A DNA stretch of 64,000 bases, taken from positions 62,001-126,000 of the forward strand of contig UCLR01000045.1 of NCBI GenBank assembly GCA_900473415.1, given 5' to 3'. The translations under genes were made by a program, and so were the position numbers. How positions within the stretch are numbered: position 1 is the first letter of the stretch; every line of letters starts with the position of its first letter. Shown here piece after piece: positions 55,939 through 64,000 of this stretch. Source of the stretch: Hyphomicrobiales bacterium (GTDB taxonomy: Bacteria > Pseudomonadota > Alphaproteobacteria > Rhizobiales > Beijerinckiaceae). A model generated the notes under the pieces. The model ran no database searches and was not told the origin of the DNA. It was given only the letters and a program-made list of their open reading frames with translations.

Positions 55939-57456
55939 ATGGCATTGAAAACCGTTTCCGCAGTCCGGCCTATCCGCATCGCTCTCGCCGCTGGCGTCGC
56001 CAGCCTGGCGCTGATGGCCTCGCCGGTGCTGCTGCCGGGGCAAGCGCAGGCCAACACGCCGCTGCTGACGGGACAGACATCGCTCGCCGACCTCGTCGAG
56101 AAGGTCATGCCGGCGGTCGTCAACATCTCGGCGGTCACCACCAACGACCAGAAGGGCCGCAACCTGCCGCAGCTGCCGCAGCTCGGCCCCGACACGCCCT
56201 TCGGCGATCTGTTCGAGGAATTCTTCAACCGCCGCAACCAGCAGGGTGAGCGCCAGGCGCCGCAGCAGCGCCGCTCGCAGTCTGCCGGCTCCGGCTTCGT
56301 GATCGACCCCTCGGGCATCGTGGTCACCAACAACCACGTCATCGGTGACGCCAACGAGATCACCGTGATCTTCAGCGACGGACTCAGGCTCAAGGCCGAG
56401 GTCATCGGCAAGGACACCAAGGTCGACCTCGCCGTTCTGCGCGTGAAGCACGACAAGCCGCTGCCGGCGGTCAAGTTCGGCGATTCCGACAAGATGCGGA
56501 TCGGCGACCCCGTCATGGCGATCGGCAACCCGTTCGGGCTCGGCGGCTCGGTCTCCTCGGGCATCATTTCGGCCCGCAACCGCGACATCAGCCAGGGTCC
56601 CTACGACACCTATATCCAGACCGACGCCGCCATCAACAAGGGCAACTCGGGCGGTCCGCTGTTCAACATGGCCGGCGAGGTGATCGGCATCAACACGGCG
56701 ATCCTGTCGCCGACGGGCGGCTCGGTCGGCATCGGCTTCGCCGTGCCCTCGACGCTCGCCACCAACATCGTCGGCCAGCTTCGCGAGTTCGGCGAGACGC
56801 GGCGCGGCTGGCTGGGCGTGCGCATCCAGAGCGTGGATGACGCTACCGCCGAGGCGCTGGGGCTCGGCACGGCGCGCGGTGCGCTGGTCGCCGGCGTCGA
56901 CGAGAAGGGCCCGGCCAAGCCGGCCGGCGTCGAGACCGGTGACGTGATCATCAAGTTCGACGGCAAGGAAGTAAAGGATTCGCGCGACCTGCCGCGCATC
57001 GTGGCGGCGACACCCGTCGGCAAGGACGTGCCGGTCACGATCATCCGGAAGGGCAAGGAAGAGCAGAAGACGGTCACGCTCGGCCGGCTGGAAGACGGCG
57101 AGAAGGTGCAGACCGCCTCGGCGAGCAAGCCGACCCCGGAGGCGCCTAAGCCGGCGGTGACGAGCGCGCTCGGTCTCGAGCTCTCGGGACAGACCGACGA
57201 GCTGCGCAAGCGCTACTCGATCAAGGACGGCCTCAAGGGCGTGCTCATCACCAAGGTCGATGCCAACTCCAATGCCGCCGACAAGCGCATCCTCGTCGGC
57301 GAGCTGATCGTCGAGGTCGGCCAGGAGCCGGTCAACGCGCCGCAGGACGTGACCAAGCGGCTCGACGCGCTGAAGAAGGAAGGCAAGAAGTCGGCCCTGC
57401 TGCTCGTCTCGAACGGCCAGGGTGAGGTTCGCTTCGTCGCGGTGTCGATGAACTGA
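55939..57456 (+). CDS. degP: Periplasmic serine protease DegP/DegQ (Do-like)
   Basis: A 505-residue HtrA protease-chaperone. A signal peptide (ALAAGVASLALMASPVLLPG, cleaved near AQA) is followed by the trypsin-like domain with triad His133 (TNNHVIGD), Asp163 (VDLAVLRV) and Ser237 (GNSGGPLF). Two PDZ domains follow (RGWLGVRIQ; GVLITKVDANSNAADKRI). ATG 55939 has AGGA five bases before it. It ends the hflKC group and is closed by a strong terminator. Confidence 0.96.
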   Translation: MALKTVSAVRPIRIALAAGVASLALMASPVLLPGQAQANTPLLTGQTSLADLVEKVMPAVVNISAVTTNDQKGRNLPQLPQLGPDTPFGDLFEEFFNRRNQQGERQAPQQRRSQSAGSGFVIDPSGIVVTNNHVIGDANEITVIFSDGLRLKAEVIGKDTKVDLAVLRVKHDKPLPAVKFGDSDKMRIGDPVMAIGNPFGLGGSVSSGIISARNRDISQGPYDTYIQTDAAINKGNSGGPLFNMAGEVIGINTAILSPTGGSVGIGFAVPSTLATNIVGQLREFGETRRGWLGVRIQSVDDATAEALGLGTARGALVAGVDEKGPAKPAGVETGDVIIKFDGKEVKDSRDLPRIVAATPVGKDVPVTIIRKGKEEQKTVTLGRLEDGEKVQTASASKPTPEAPKPAVTSALGLELSGQTDELRKRYSIKDGLKGVLITKVDANSNAADKRILVGELIVEVGQEPVNAPQDVTKRLDALKKEGKKSALLLVSNGQGEVRFVAVSMN

Positions 57457-57506
57457 GCTCGGTCACGCCGGCCATCTCGGCCGGGTGGGGTGATCTGTTG
57501 GTTGAG

Positions 57507-57536
57507 AAGGAGCCCTCGTTTGGGCTCCTTTTTTAT
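57507..57536 (+). terminator. Rho-independent terminator after degP
   Basis: AAGGAGCCC (57507-57515), loop TCGTTT, GGGCTCCTT (57522-57530), then a run of T. A strong, classical terminator. Confidence 0.95.
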
Positions 57537-57564
57537 TGACGTGAGGCAAGCCGACAAGCTACTG

Positions 57565-57581
57565 GATTGCGTAATGCAATC
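57565..57581. promoter_or_regulatory. Palindrome before the frameshifted gene
   Basis: GATTGC-GTAAT-GCAATC is a perfect 6-bp inverted repeat, followed by GGTTGCAATTGC. It lies 33 bp before the ATG at 57614 and could be an operator. It is AT-rich relative to neighbours. Confidence 0.35.
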
Positions 57582-57613
57582 ATAGGTTGCAATTGCTGGT
57601 CTGGACGCGTCTC

Positions 57614-58775
57614 ATGCCCGAAGAGCAACCGCCAGCTTCAACGCTTCGATCAGATGCGTCGGATGTGCAATCCGGCGGGGCCGGCGCGGCCGGATCAGAC
57701 CGCCGATTTGCGATCTGGCCCTGGATCAAGAGTCTCGCCTCGGCTCCCGCGCTTCTTCCCGGGCTCGGAATTTTCGCGGCAGGTTTCGTGATTTGGCAGT
57801 ACGTGACGTTCAGGGAGGAAGAGCCGGTCACCGCGGCCTCGATTGCCGCTTCGTGGAACAGCAGCATCGCCAAGCTTGGGATCACCCCGGTATTTCCCGC
57901 CGGAGGAGGATCTTCATGTCGGCGATGTCTGGGCCGTGATCGAAGATGCCGATGAGAACCAGGCGATCCTAGGCAAGGCGGTCAGAATCGCACATATCAG
58001 CCTCCGCGAAGATTTGAAGCGCGAGGCGAGCCTTAAGCGGCCGACATTCAGCGCGACGGCCGAGCTCGAGAACGGCAAAAAGATCAGGAACCAGAGCAAC
58101 TACGAGGTCGAGGCCGCGGACGCAGGTGACAAGATAAGGCTGTCACTTGCCGTGTTTCCGGGCATAACGGTTAATAAATCTGTCAGGTCGTCGAGTATGG
58201 TCGAAAGATTGGGCCTGAATCTTGGTCTATCAGGCGGTCGAAGCGATCTTGAAGAAATCAATATACCGATATCGGAGACATACGGGATTTCAGCGGGTAT
58301 CGCTGCAGCTCGCCTTGATATCTGGTGCAAGGACCCCACGACGCGGCTCTATTGCAGCGACGAGTTTGTTCGACGTGTCATGGCGTTCGGAGTAAACGAG
58401 CGCGTTCTCGCGACAAAGGACGGCGCCTATACGGCCAAGATTCAACTAAGACTGGTCAACCGCGTCTTCATGACCCGCGAGATCGAGCATCGGAGAACGC
58501 GTGACTTCGCGCTCAGCGCGGCCGCGCGCGCAGCGGTGCCGCCTGTCGAGGCCGACGCGGTGGGCGTCGGAGCAACGCCCTCGAGCGAGACGCGCATCAA
58601 GAATCTGGAAGAGCGGGTGTCGGCTTTGTTGAGCGGCGCCCCCGGGGCGACCTACAGCCGGGCTGACGGCAATCAACTGGCCCTAAAGCAGATCCTTGAG
58701 CGACCGGTGGTTTTCGGCTTCAGGGCCGTTTCGACATCGATCGCCCCGTCAACGCCGGGGGAGGGACGACAATGA
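57614..58775 (+). pseudogene. Membrane-anchored protein of unknown function, split by a +1 frameshift
   Basis: Two overlapping frames read as one protein. Frame one (from ATG 57614) has an acidic start, one membrane helix (about residues 41-65, PALLPGLGIFAAGFVIWQYV) and then KLGITPVFP. Skipping the G at 57899 joins it to PEEDLHVGDVWAVIEDADEN and an open frame to 58775, about 386 residues in total. The C-terminal part is periplasmic-looking, with two cysteines (DIWCKD, LYCSDE) and a helical end. No family recognised. Codon use is unlike the neighbours (ATA, TTG, AAA are frequent). A true mutation, sequencing error or programmed shift at CCCG are all possible. Confidence 0.65.
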
Positions 58776-59053
58776 TGCGCATTCTGTTGATCGCACTTGC
58801 GTTCGCCGCCACTTCGGGAGCGATCGCGCAGGAAAAACCTCCTCCTCCGCCGCAACCTTGCCAGCCCTATCCGGAATGCGTGTTGGTATCGTCCAAGCTT
58901 GTCCCCGCGGCTCCCAACAACGGCATCCGCCCGCAAAAACCGCCACTCCCGGGCATCGCAACCGACAACGGACTTGTCATTCAGGGAATATCCCCGCTTG
59001 ATCGGAGCACGTTCCGCGTCCCCTCGCTCGGCAAAGGGGGCGTTCAACAATAG
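58772..59053 (+). CDS. Small secreted proline-rich protein
   Basis: A 93-residue protein with a signal peptide (ILLIALAFAATSGAIAQ). A PPPPP run, two cysteines (PCQPYPEC) and a low-complexity tail without helices follow. ATG overlaps the upstream stop by 4 bp (58772 or the next codon), so its translation is coupled to the frameshifted gene. Family unknown. It may be a partner of that membrane-anchored protein. Confidence 0.7.
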   Translation: MMRILLIALAFAATSGAIAQEKPPPPPQPCQPYPECVLVSSKLVPAAPNNGIRPQKPPLPGIATDNGLVIQGISPLDRSTFRVPSLGKGGVQQ

Positions 59054-59213
59054 AGCGGCGTGAAGCTGAACATTTGGGGCGCCTCCGCGAAGCGCCTTCG
59101 TCATGCGGTGATTGCAGACAGGCTGCGAGCGAAGTGCGCGAGCGCGGAATGCGGGAACTGGCTAAAGCTTCGTGAGGCTGTTCCGGGCGTTCGGATGCGC
59201 CGGGAGGGGCCGA

Positions 59214-59555
59214 ATGAGAATCAGCGAGATCCCTTTCGTCACCACCGACTGGTCGACCGTGCCGGTCGAGCGCCATGCCGGCGATGCTGGCGAGGCGATC
59301 TGGCGCACACAATATTTCGGGCCAGAGGAGAACCGCATCCGGGTGAGGATGGTCGAGTATTCACCGGGCTATGTCGCCGATCACTGGTGCTCGAAGGGCC
59401 ACATCATCCTGTGCCTGGAAGGCGAGATGGAGACGACGCTGGAGGACGGGCGCGTCATGCCGCTAAAGGCCGGCATGAGTTATCAGGTCGCCGATGGCGC
59501 CGAGGCGCACCGCTCCCAGACGAAGATGGGCGCCAAGCTCTTTATCGTCGACTGA
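59214..59555 (+). CDS. DHCW-motif cupin fold protein
   Basis: A 113-residue single-domain cupin. RISEIPFVTTDWSTVPVERH opens it. YVADHWCSKGHIILCLEGE is the family motif with candidate metal ligands. MPLKAGMSYQVADGAEAHRS ends the barrel. GGGAGGGG before ATG 59214 sets the start. Biochemical role unknown. Its stop directly abuts that of serB on the other strand. Confidence 0.85.
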   Translation: MRISEIPFVTTDWSTVPVERHAGDAGEAIWRTQYFGPEENRIRVRMVEYSPGYVADHWCSKGHIILCLEGEMETTLEDGRVMPLKAGMSYQVADGAEAHRSQTKMGAKLFIVD

Positions 59556-60443
59556 TCAGCCCCGTACGATCTCGCTGCCCGTATATCCCTGCGCGTAGAG
59601 CAGCGCGCTGAGGTCGGCATGGTCGAGGCGAGCATCGGCTGCGGCCGCAACCGCCGGCTTGGCGCGGAAGGCGGCGCCGAGTCCCGCTTCGCCCAGCATG
59701 GCGAGGTCGTTGGCGCCGTCGCCCACGGCCAGCGTCGCCTCGGGCGCGAGATTGAAGCGCGTGCGCAGCTCGATCAGGGCGTCGAGCTTGGCCTGCTTGC
59801 CGAGGATCGGCTCGGCCACCTCGCCGCGCAGGATGCCGCCATCGGCCAGCAGCACGTTAGAACGGTGCTCGTCGAAGCCGATCACGGCGCTGATCGGGCC
59901 GGTGAAGACGGTGAAGCCGCCCGAAACCAGCGCTGCATAGCCCCCATTGGCGCGCATGGTGCGGACGAGCTCCCGTCCGCCCGGCGTCAGAGTGATGCGG
60001 TGCTGGATGATCTCCTCGACGACGGCGAGCGGCACGCCCTTGAGCAGCGCGACACGCTCGCGCAGCGCCGGCTCGAAGGCGATCTCGCCGCGCATGGCGC
60101 GCTCGGTGATGGCCGCGACATGTTCCTTCAGCCCGACGACGTCGGCGAGCTCGTCGATGCATTCCTGGCCGATCATGGTCGAATCCATATCGGCGAGGAA
60201 CAGAGCCTTGCGGCGGGTTGCCGCCGCCTGGACGATGACGTCGATCGCCTCGCCTTCGAGCCCGGTGCGGATCGCGGCTTCTAGCTTGCGCGCATCGTCG
60301 GCTTCCGCGAAGAGGTCGGCAGCGACGGCGCCGTCGAGCGCGACCGTGCGGGTGACGTCCGGGATGGCGCGGGCGAGGCGGCTGAGCAGGGCTTCGCTCA
60401 CCAGCGCCTGGCCATGCGCGGATACGAGTGTGGCGACGAACAT
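59556..60443 (-). CDS. serB: Phosphoserine phosphatase SerB
   Basis: A 295-residue HAD phosphatase for the last step of serine synthesis. An N-terminal ACT-like part precedes the catalytic DMDSTM (85-90, nucleophile Asp85). LVSGGFTVFTGPISAVIGFD and AVGDGANDLAMLGEAGLG follow. Length fits two-domain SerB. It is divergent from miaA with almost no space between, so the promoters must overlap the coding starts. Confidence 0.95.
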   Translation of the reverse strand: MFVATLVSAHGQALVSEALLSRLARAIPDVTRTVALDGAVAADLFAEADDARKLEAAIRTGLEGEAIDVIVQAAATRRKALFLADMDSTMIGQECIDELADVVGLKEHVAAITERAMRGEIAFEPALRERVALLKGVPLAVVEEIIQHRITLTPGGRELVRTMRANGGYAALVSGGFTVFTGPISAVIGFDEHRSNVLLADGGILRGEVAEPILGKQAKLDALIELRTRFNLAPEATLAVGDGANDLAMLGEAGLGAAFRAKPAVAAAADARLDHADLSALLYAQGYTGSEIVRG

Positions 60444-60454
60444 TGCGAGGACCG

Positions 60455-61384
60455 GTGGAGCAGGCGGAGGAACGGGTCAGGGCGGTGCTCATCGCAGGTC
60501 CCACCGCCAGCGGCAAGTCCGCCCTGGCGATCGAGATCGCGCGACGAACCGGCGGCGTGGTCGTCAATGCCGATTCCATGCAGGTCTATGCCGATCTGCG
60601 CATCCTCACCGCCCGGCCGAGCGAGGCCGAGGAAGCGAGCGTCCCGCACCGCCTCTACGGCCATGTGGACGGGGCGGTGAACTATTCGGCGATGCGCTAT
60701 GCCGCCGATGTCGCGGTGCTGCTGGATGAATTGCGGTCGCAGGGCAGGCTGCCGATCCTGGTGGGTGGAACCGGCCTCTATTTCAAGGCGGTCACCGAGG
60801 GGTTCTCGGCCATGCCGGCGGTGCCCGAGGCCGTGCGTGCCGGCTTTCGCGCGTGGGCCGAAGGGATGGAGACGGCGGCGCTCCATGCCGAGCTCGGCGC
60901 GCGCGATCCGCTGATGGCGGAACGGCTCAGGCCCAGCGACCGGATGCGGGTGATGCGCGCGCTCGAGGTCTTCGAGGCGACGGGCCGGTCGCTCGCGAGC
61001 TTCCAGGGTGAGCGCGAGCCGGGACCGCTCGGCGAGGATCGGCTGCTGCGGCTCTTCATCCATCCGGAGCGCGAGACGGTGAGGCGGCAGATCGATCGGC
61101 GCTTCGAGACGATGATCGAGGCGGGCGCGCTCGATGAGGTGGCCCGGCTGAGGGAGCGCCGGCTGGATCCGCTACTGCCGATCATGCGAGCCCATGGCGT
61201 GCCGGGGCTGATCGCGCATCTCGACGGTGAGATCTCGCTCGACGAGGCGATCCGGCGCGGACAGGCGGATACGCGCGCCTATGCGAAGCGGCAGGTGACT
61301 TGGTTCCGCCACCAGATGGCGGGCTGGCAGGAGGTCGCGCCGGGCGATGCACTGGCGGCGGCGCTCGACAGGCTGGAGGCCTAG
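60455..61384 (+). CDS. miaA: tRNA dimethylallyltransferase MiaA
   Basis: A 309-residue enzyme that prenylates A37 of tRNAs reading U-starting codons. The P-loop GPTASGKS (15-22), VVNADSMQVYADLRILTARP, HRLYGHVDG and LVGGTGLYFKA are the family motifs. RQVTWFRHQM lies near the end. I chose the GTG at 60455, which has GAGGA in front; a GTG at 60428 would overlap serB. Divergent from serB. Confidence 0.93.
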   Translation: MEQAEERVRAVLIAGPTASGKSALAIEIARRTGGVVVNADSMQVYADLRILTARPSEAEEASVPHRLYGHVDGAVNYSAMRYAADVAVLLDELRSQGRLPILVGGTGLYFKAVTEGFSAMPAVPEAVRAGFRAWAEGMETAALHAELGARDPLMAERLRPSDRMRVMRALEVFEATGRSLASFQGEREPGPLGEDRLLRLFIHPERETVRRQIDRRFETMIEAGALDEVARLRERRLDPLLPIMRAHGVPGLIAHLDGEISLDEAIRRGQADTRAYAKRQVTWFRHQMAGWQEVAPGDALAAALDRLEA

Positions 61385-61385
61385 C

Positions 61386-62846
61386 TCAGGCCGCGGCTGC
61401 CGATCTCGGCGCCGCGATGGCCATGCGGTTGCGGCCTTCGTTCTTGGCCCGGTAGAGCGCCTGATCGGCGCGGGCCATCAGGGTGGAAAGTTCCTCGCCG
61501 GGCAGGCGCGTTGCGATGCCGAGGCTCGCGGTCACCTTGAGCGCGAGCGTCTCGGAAACGGGGAGGGCGCGGGCGGCCAGCGCCTCCTGGATATTCCGCG
61601 CGTCGGCGGTGGCGCCGGAGAGATCGCAATCCTGCAGCAGGATGGCGAACTCCTCGCCGCCGAAGCGGCCCACGAGATTGCACTCGTTGCGGAACAGGCC
61701 CAGCAGCAGATCGGCGAAGGCGCGGATGACCGCGTCGCCGGCGGCATGGCCATGGCTGTCGTTGACCAGCTTGAAGTGGTCGAGATCGACGATGACCAGC
61801 GCGATTTCGCTCGCCTCGGTGCCGGCAGCGGCAATGGCGGCGTTGGCCTTCTCCATGAACGAACGGCGGTTGAGCAGCGCGGTCAGCGGATCGGTCTCGG
61901 CCAGGCGCCTCAGCTCGCGCTCACGCTCCTCGCGCTGGCCGATTTCCTCGGAGAGCGCGCGCCTCGTGGCGCGCTCGCGGCCGATCTCCAGCGCCAAGGT
62001 CGCTGCCCTGAGCTGCAGCGTCTGGTTGGCGATGGTCAGGTCGGTGATGTCGGTCAGCGTCAACAGCAGCCCTTCGCCTAGCGGGGCGACGGCGATCCGG
62101 AGCCAGGTCGTGCTGCCTTCCCGGAGCAGGGAGGTCTCGATGGTGTCGCTGCGCCTCAGCTCGATGGCGTGGCGACAGCGGCGCCAGATTGCCGGATCGG
62201 CGAGGAAGGGAAGACTCGTGCGGCCGTCGGCGTCATGCAGGTCGACATCGGGCTGCCCGCACAGCTCGGCCGTGCGTCGGTTGACAGTGACGATCACGGC
62301 CTGCTCGACGCTGCCCTCCGCGTTTCGCAGCGCGCGCAGCACCACGATGCCGCAAGGGGAGGTGTCGAGCACGGCGTCGAGCAAGTCCTCGCGGAACTGC
62401 ATAGGCCGGCTGAAGACGACGATACGGCGGCGGCCGTCGCGTGCCGTGGTCGGCAGGATCAGCCGCTCCCAGAGCCCGACGCGCGGGGTGTCGTCCGAGC
62501 GGCGGACTGTATACAGCGGCCGGTTTTCGGCCAGCGCCCGACCCAGGCAATCGGCGGTGAAGCGGGCCATGTCCGGAAGCATTTCCGAGACCTTCTGCCC
62601 CAGCCGGTCGACGCAGGCATAGCGCGCGATCTCGCGGCCGTAATGGGTCCAGAGGTAGTCGCCGTCCGCCGTGGGTTCGAGGACCATCAAATCCTCGCCG
62701 AAGGCCGACAGCACATCCGCGGTAAAGGTCTCATGCGAGACGAAGCCGTCCTCGCCCGCATGGCGCGCGAAGCGGGCAAGCAGCTCCGCGACCAGCGGCG
62801 CATGCCCCCGAGCGGCAATATTCTCGCTGTGAACCTCGTAATACAT
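61386..62846 (-). CDS. PAS-GGDEF diguanylate cyclase
   Basis: A 486-residue signalling protein. The N-terminal part (FGEDLMVLEPTADGDYLWTH) is PAS-like. A second PAS-like region with LLTLTDITDLT and a coiled linker (RALSEEIGQREERERELRRL) leads to a GGDEF domain with active GGEEF (396-400). The inhibitory site RxxD, expected at -9 to -6, reads NECN, so product feedback is probably absent. No membrane helices are seen. It would make cyclic di-GMP in answer to a cytoplasmic signal. It is convergent with miaA. Confidence 0.9.
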   Translation of the reverse strand: MYYEVHSENIAARGHAPLVAELLARFARHAGEDGFVSHETFTADVLSAFGEDLMVLEPTADGDYLWTHYGREIARYACVDRLGQKVSEMLPDMARFTADCLGRALAENRPLYTVRRSDDTPRVGLWERLILPTTARDGRRRIVVFSRPMQFREDLLDAVLDTSPCGIVVLRALRNAEGSVEQAVIVTVNRRTAELCGQPDVDLHDADGRTSLPFLADPAIWRRCRHAIELRRSDTIETSLLREGSTTWLRIAVAPLGEGLLLTLTDITDLTIANQTLQLRAATLALEIGRERATRRALSEEIGQREERERELRRLAETDPLTALLNRRSFMEKANAAIAAAGTEASEIALVIVDLDHFKLVNDSHGHAAGDAVIRAFADLLLGLFRNECNLVGRFGGEEFAILLQDCDLSGATADARNIQEALAARALPVSETLALKVTASLGIATRLPGEELSTLMARADQALYRAKNEGRNRMAIAAPRSAAAA

Positions 62847-63021
62847 GCAGATCCCGGTCCGAGCGCGCGAATGGTAAGAGGTGGTCGGTTGAGAAACCTT
62901 TCCGCCAGGTCAGGAGATTCCGGAAGCGCCCGTACAGGAAACGGAAACCATGTTTAAGCGCTTGACCGGCTCGACGGGCTCCGTTAGCGTCTCGCAACTT
63001 CCGCCAAGGATCGATCGCGCG

Positions 63022-63057
63022 ATGCGCAAGCTTATTATCGTAGAGGTGCGCTGGTAG
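63022..63057 (+). CDS. ilvB leader peptide
   Basis: An 11-codon frame, MRKLIIVEVRW, ending in TAG. Codons 4-9 are Leu-Ile-Ile-Val-Glu-Val, so ribosome progress would sense branched-chain aminoacyl-tRNA. An AAGGA-type ribosome site lies about ten bases before the ATG. The stop codon lies inside a stem-loop of the attenuator. Confidence 0.85.
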   Translation: MRKLIIVEVRW

Positions 63058-63126
63058 GGGCCGGTTTTAACGAACCGGGCGTCCCCGACGCCAGCGCACG
63101 CCCAGGCCCCTCCGAGGGCCTTTTTT
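63045..63126 (+). terminator. Transcription attenuator of ilvB
   Basis: GTGCGCTGG (63046-63054) pairs with CCAGCGCAC (63091-63099), with an inner CCGGTT/AACCGG hairpin. The terminator is AGGCCC-CTCCGA-GGGCCT (63104-63121) followed by TTTTT. The leader segment AGGGGCC (63056-63062) can instead pair with GGCCCCT (63105-63111), which would block the terminator. This is a classical leader-peptide attenuation design. Confidence 0.8.
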
Positions 63127-63172
63127 ATTGCCCGCAGTCCAGACCACCAGATAGAGCCGCGAGGAGAGCGTT

Positions 63173-64000
63173 ATGAGCGAGATGATGACCGGAGCCGAGA
63201 TGGTCGTCCGCGCGCTTCAGGACCAGGGAGTCGAACACCTGTTCGGCTATCCGGGCGGCGCCGTACTCCCGATTTACGACGCCATCTTCCAGCAGGACAA
63301 GGTGAAGCACGTGCTCGTCCGCCACGAGCAGGGCGCGGTGCATGCGGCCGAGGGCTATGCCCGTTCCGGCCCCGGCAAGGTCGGCTGCGTGCTCGTCACC
63401 TCCGGCCCCGGCGCAACCAATGCCGTGACCGGCCTGACCGATGCGCTGCTGGACTCGATCCCGCTCGTCGTCATCACCGGCCAGGTCCCGACGCATCTGA
63501 TTGGCTCGGACGCCTTCCAGGAATGCGATACGGTCGGCATCACCCGCTCCTGCACCAAGCACAACTACCTGGTGAAGAGCATCCACGACCTGCCGCGCGT
63601 CCTGCACGAGGCGTTCTACGTCGCGGCGAACGGCCGGCCGGGCCCGGTCGTCATCGACATCCCGAAGGACATCCAGTTCGCGACCGGCGCCTATAGCCGC
63701 CCACGCGACAACCAGCACAAGACCTACCGTCCGGTGGTCAAGGGCGACATCGGGAAGATCAAGGCCGCAGTTGATCTGATCGCCGGCGCCAAGAAGCCCG
63801 TCTTCTATACCGGCGGCGGCGTCATCAATGCCGGCCCGCATGCGGCGGCGCTGCTGCGCGAACTCGCGCGGCTGACCGGCTACCCCGTCACCTCGACGCT
63901 GATGGGGCTCGGCGCCTTCCCGGCCGATGACAAGCAGTGGCTCGGCATGCTCGGCATGCACGGCACCTACGAGGCCAATCTCGCCATGCATGATTGCGAC
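63173..64000 (+). CDS. ilvB: Acetolactate synthase large subunit, 3' truncated by window
   Basis: 276 codons are present; the frame runs off the window. This thiamine-diphosphate enzyme makes acetolactate and acetohydroxybutyrate for valine, leucine and isoleucine. FGYPGGAVLPIYDAIFQQ, catalytic Glu52 in VRHEQGAVHAAEGYAR, VTSGPGATNAVTGLTDA and RPGPVVIDIPKDIQ are intact. GAGGAG before ATG 63173 sets the start. Attenuator control is shown by the leader upstream. The small subunit gene would be expected after the window. Confidence 0.96.
   Translation, partial: MSEMMTGAEMVVRALQDQGVEHLFGYPGGAVLPIYDAIFQQDKVKHVLVRHEQGAVHAAEGYARSGPGKVGCVLVTSGPGATNAVTGLTDALLDSIPLVVITGQVPTHLIGSDAFQECDTVGITRSCTKHNYLVKSIHDLPRVLHEAFYVAANGRPGPVVIDIPKDIQFATGAYSRPRDNQHKTYRPVVKGDIGKIKAAVDLIAGAKKPVFYTGGGVINAGPHAAALLRELARLTGYPVTSTLMGLGAFPADDKQWLGMLGMHGTYEANLAMHDCD

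Noticed and set aside
54868-56451. A 527-codon open frame on the minus strand
   Set aside because: It crosses hflC, DUF2065 and degP, all convincing on the plus strand.

Overview
The window is high-GC chromosomal DNA from an alphaproteobacterium, most likely order Hyphomicrobiales. The genus is inference; gene content would fit Bosea or a relative. Support comes from the division and cell-wall cluster order ftsW-murG-murC-murB-ddl-ftsQ-ftsA-ftsZ-lpxC, a textbook CtrA box, a permuted two-piece tmRNA whose tag reads ANDNNARVAVAA, the fumC-DUF4169-RHH_4 operon, and the betaine-lipid pair btaA-btaB. Almost everything looks like a vertically inherited core genome. Accessory material is limited to a few short patches.

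Layout. 1-1.7 kb: a truncated lectin-like protein, a glyoxalase-like protein and a small secreted protein. 1.9-15.7 kb: peptidoglycan precursor synthesis and divisome genes, ending in a strong terminator after ftsZ, then lpxC, bamD and recN. 15.8-22.2 kb: a metallo-beta-lactamase-fold hydrolase, a DEAD-box helicase with a DbpA-type RNA-binding domain, a 24-residue membrane peptide, a DUF2189 membrane protein and ligA. 22.2-26.5 kb: two AraC-type regulators, each beside an exporter (a NepI-like MFS protein; AzlC/AzlD). 26.5-29.7 kb: a repeat, a degenerate copy of the 3' end of the neighbouring aminopeptidase P gene, and small orphan genes. 29.7-36.5 kb: prmA, a VOC protein, a divergent SDR/HxlR pair, a TetR regulator with two matching operators beside a small membrane protein, and uvrD.

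36.6-43.9 kb: an AidB-like acyl-CoA dehydrogenase, msrB, btaA-btaB behind a good Pho box, a K+-channel-like protein with a C-terminal zinc ribbon, a thioesterase and an FAD-linked oxidase. 44-47.6 kb: a giant AsmA protein, followed by four TGANTCA motifs spaced exactly 21 bp apart. 47.9-51.3 kb: fumC operon, a MITE-like element exactly between fumC and sspB, ssrA, and a PepSY protein. 51.5-57.5 kb: thyA-GNAT-folA, then hflK-hflC-DUF2065-degP, closed by a terminator. 57.6-59.05 kb: a lower-GC islet with a frameshifted membrane-anchored gene and a secreted proline-rich partner. 59.2-64 kb: cupin, serB, miaA, a GGDEF protein, and a branched-chain leader-peptide attenuator in front of ilvB, which runs off the window.

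Themes. Cell-cycle control (CtrA-type sites, GANTC methylation sites) is visible around the division genes. Protein quality control is concentrated in ssrA-sspB, hflKC and degP. Phosphate-starvation membrane remodelling is encoded by btaAB. The least explained signals are the phased TGANTCA array, the frameshifted gene pair, the MITE at the sspB stop codon, and the TetR-flanked membrane gene with no ordinary start codon.
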